Shown here: positions 63,137 through 64,000 of the stretch, piece after piece
How positions within the stretch are numbered: the first letter of the stretch is position 1
Layout: each line of letters starts with the position of its first letter
Origin: Mucilaginibacter ginsenosidivorax
Lineage (GTDB): Bacteria; Bacteroidota; Bacteroidia; Sphingobacteriales; Sphingobacteriaceae
Length of the DNA stretch: 64,000 nt
NCBI RefSeq assembly: GCF_007971525.1
Contig: NZ_CP042437.1
Span: 1,612,001-1,676,000 of the forward strand
Direction of reading: 5' to 3'
Notes under the pieces: generated by a model
The model's database searches: none
The model's input: the letters and a program-made list of their open reading frames with translations, nothing else
Told to the model about the DNA's origin: nothing
Program-made: the position numbers and the translations under genes

Positions 63137-64000
63137 TTACGCCAGCACCCATGTATCTTTACTTCCCCCACCCTGCGAACTGTTAACTACCAATGAGCCT
63201 TCTTTTAAAGCCACACGGGTTAATCCGCCGGGTACAATCTCAATACCATCGGGGCCGTACAATGCGTAAGGCCTTAAATCTATGCGGCGTGGCTTTAATG
63301 AGCCCTGCATGTAACATGGTGCCGCCGAAAGACTGATGGTTGGTTGTGCTATAAAATTACGGGGATCTTTCAGTATTTCTTTTTTGTATTCTTCTATTTC
63401 TTCCTCCGATGCCGCATGGCCCATCAGCATGCCATAACCGCCGCTGCCGTTGGTTTTTTTAACTACCATTTTATTCAGGTTTTTAAACACATGCTCGCGT
63501 TCGTCGGGGTTGCCTAACTGATGGGTAGGTACGTTTTTCAGGATTGGCTCTTCGTTCAGGTAATACCGTATCATATCTGGCACATATACATAAACCGCTT
63601 TATCATCAGCCACGCCGGTACCAATAGCATTTACAATGGCTACATTACCTTTGCGGTAAGCACCCATAATGCCTGCTACACCCAGCATACTTGCAGGATT
63701 AAACACCAGCGGATCTAAATACTCATCATCCACCCGGCGATAAATTACATCTACCTGCTGCAGCCCGGTAGTGGTTTTCATATAAACCTTATGGTTATTT
63801 ACAACCAGGTCGCGCCCTTCCACCAGTTCAACACCCATCAGGCGGGCCAGGGTGGTATGCTCAAAATAAGCCGAGTTATAAATACCCGGGCTTAACAGCA
63901 CGATAGTGGGATTTGAGATTTGTCGTGGCGATAACGCCAGCAAGTTTTTATACAATATGGTTGGATACTCGGTAACACTACGTACGCCGCATTGGGGCAA
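63137..64000 (-). CDS. Circularly permuted ATP-grasp protein (5' partial)
   Basis: 287 residues visible; the frame runs off the right edge, so the N-terminus is missing. [10 protein letters not shown] near 88, [12 protein letters not shown] near 124 and [10 protein letters not shown] (phosphate-binding loop) near 183 mark the DUF404/DUF407 type. It catalyses ATP-dependent ligation, probably peptide bond formation. First gene of the alpha-E/transglutaminase operon as seen here. Confidence 0.93.
   Translation of the reverse strand: MPQCGVRSVTEYPTILYKNLLALSPRQISNPTIVLLSPGIYNSAYFEHTTLARLMGVELVEGRDLVVNNHKVYMKTTTGLQQVDVIYRRVDDEYLDPLVFNPASMLGVAGIMGAYRKGNVAIVNAIGTGVADDKAVYVYVPDMIRYYLNEEPILKNVPTHQLGNPDEREHVFKNLNKMVVKKTNGSGGYGMLMGHAASEEEIEEYKKEILKDPRNFIAQPTISLSAAPCYMQGSLKPRRIDLRPYALYGPDGIEIVPGGLTRVALKEGSLVVNSSQGGGSKDTWVLA

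Overview
The window reads as a chromosomal segment of a Bacteroidota bacterium, most likely a Sphingobacteriaceae member resembling Mucilaginibacter or Pedobacter. That placement is an inference. It rests on promoters with the Bacteroidota -7 element TAnnTTTG, often followed by very short leaders; an archaeal/eukaryotic-type single-chain glycyl-tRNA synthetase; a TolQ/TolR/TonB cluster with an HU/SPOR protein; DUF6496 and DUF4342 small proteins; and intergenic regions crowded with short-word repeats. I found no tRNA, rRNA, CRISPR array, transposase or prophage.

Layout. 1-2.5 kb: end of an aspartyl-protease/PDZ gene, then a repeat-rich block with one small membrane-protein gene. 2.5-9 kb: glyS, a large secreted beta-propeller/phosphoesterase, an aldose epimerase-like enzyme and a TPR membrane protein. 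9-19.5 kb: a PSD-family pyruvoyl decarboxylase, a DHA2 efflux pump divergent from an AraC regulator, small proteins, an acyltransferase, a GNAT and an atypical sigma/anti-sigma pair. 19.5-29 kb: an SPFH protein, a Phd/VapC toxin-antitoxin pair, a second sigma-like pair, a lone ClpP, a Bcr/CflA pump and an Omp85-type barrel. 29-36.5 kb: a GntP permease/hydrolase operon, two single-domain response regulators enclosing two paralogous four-cysteine mini-proteins, and a GbsR/MarR regulator. 36.6-46.3 kb: an envelope operon (TPR, outer-membrane barrel, HU-CCDC81/SPOR, ExbB, ExbD, TonB), then folC. 46.4-54.6 kb: oxidoreductases, an alkyltransferase-like repair protein, a SUKH-type protein, trmB, a YtxH/holin-like cluster and an AI-2E family transporter. 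54.7-64 kb: a sigma-54 response regulator coupled to a tiny histidine-kinase dimerisation domain, an enoyl-CoA hydratase with a B12-binding protein, and an alpha-E/transglutaminase/ATP-grasp operon cut by the right edge.

The most unusual signal is non-coding. About 17 gene 3' ends are joined, at or within about 10 bases of the stop codon, to islands of degenerate 7-12 base words. The words differ from island to island. An inverted counterpart often lies just before the next gene. Some islands form the last codons of a gene (SPFH protein), the start codon region of a gene (folC) or an in-frame insert within a gene (folC). One island interrupts a second dispersed element with an 11-base flanking duplication, which suggests these sequences insert. 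Ordinary hairpin terminators are found at several other gene ends.
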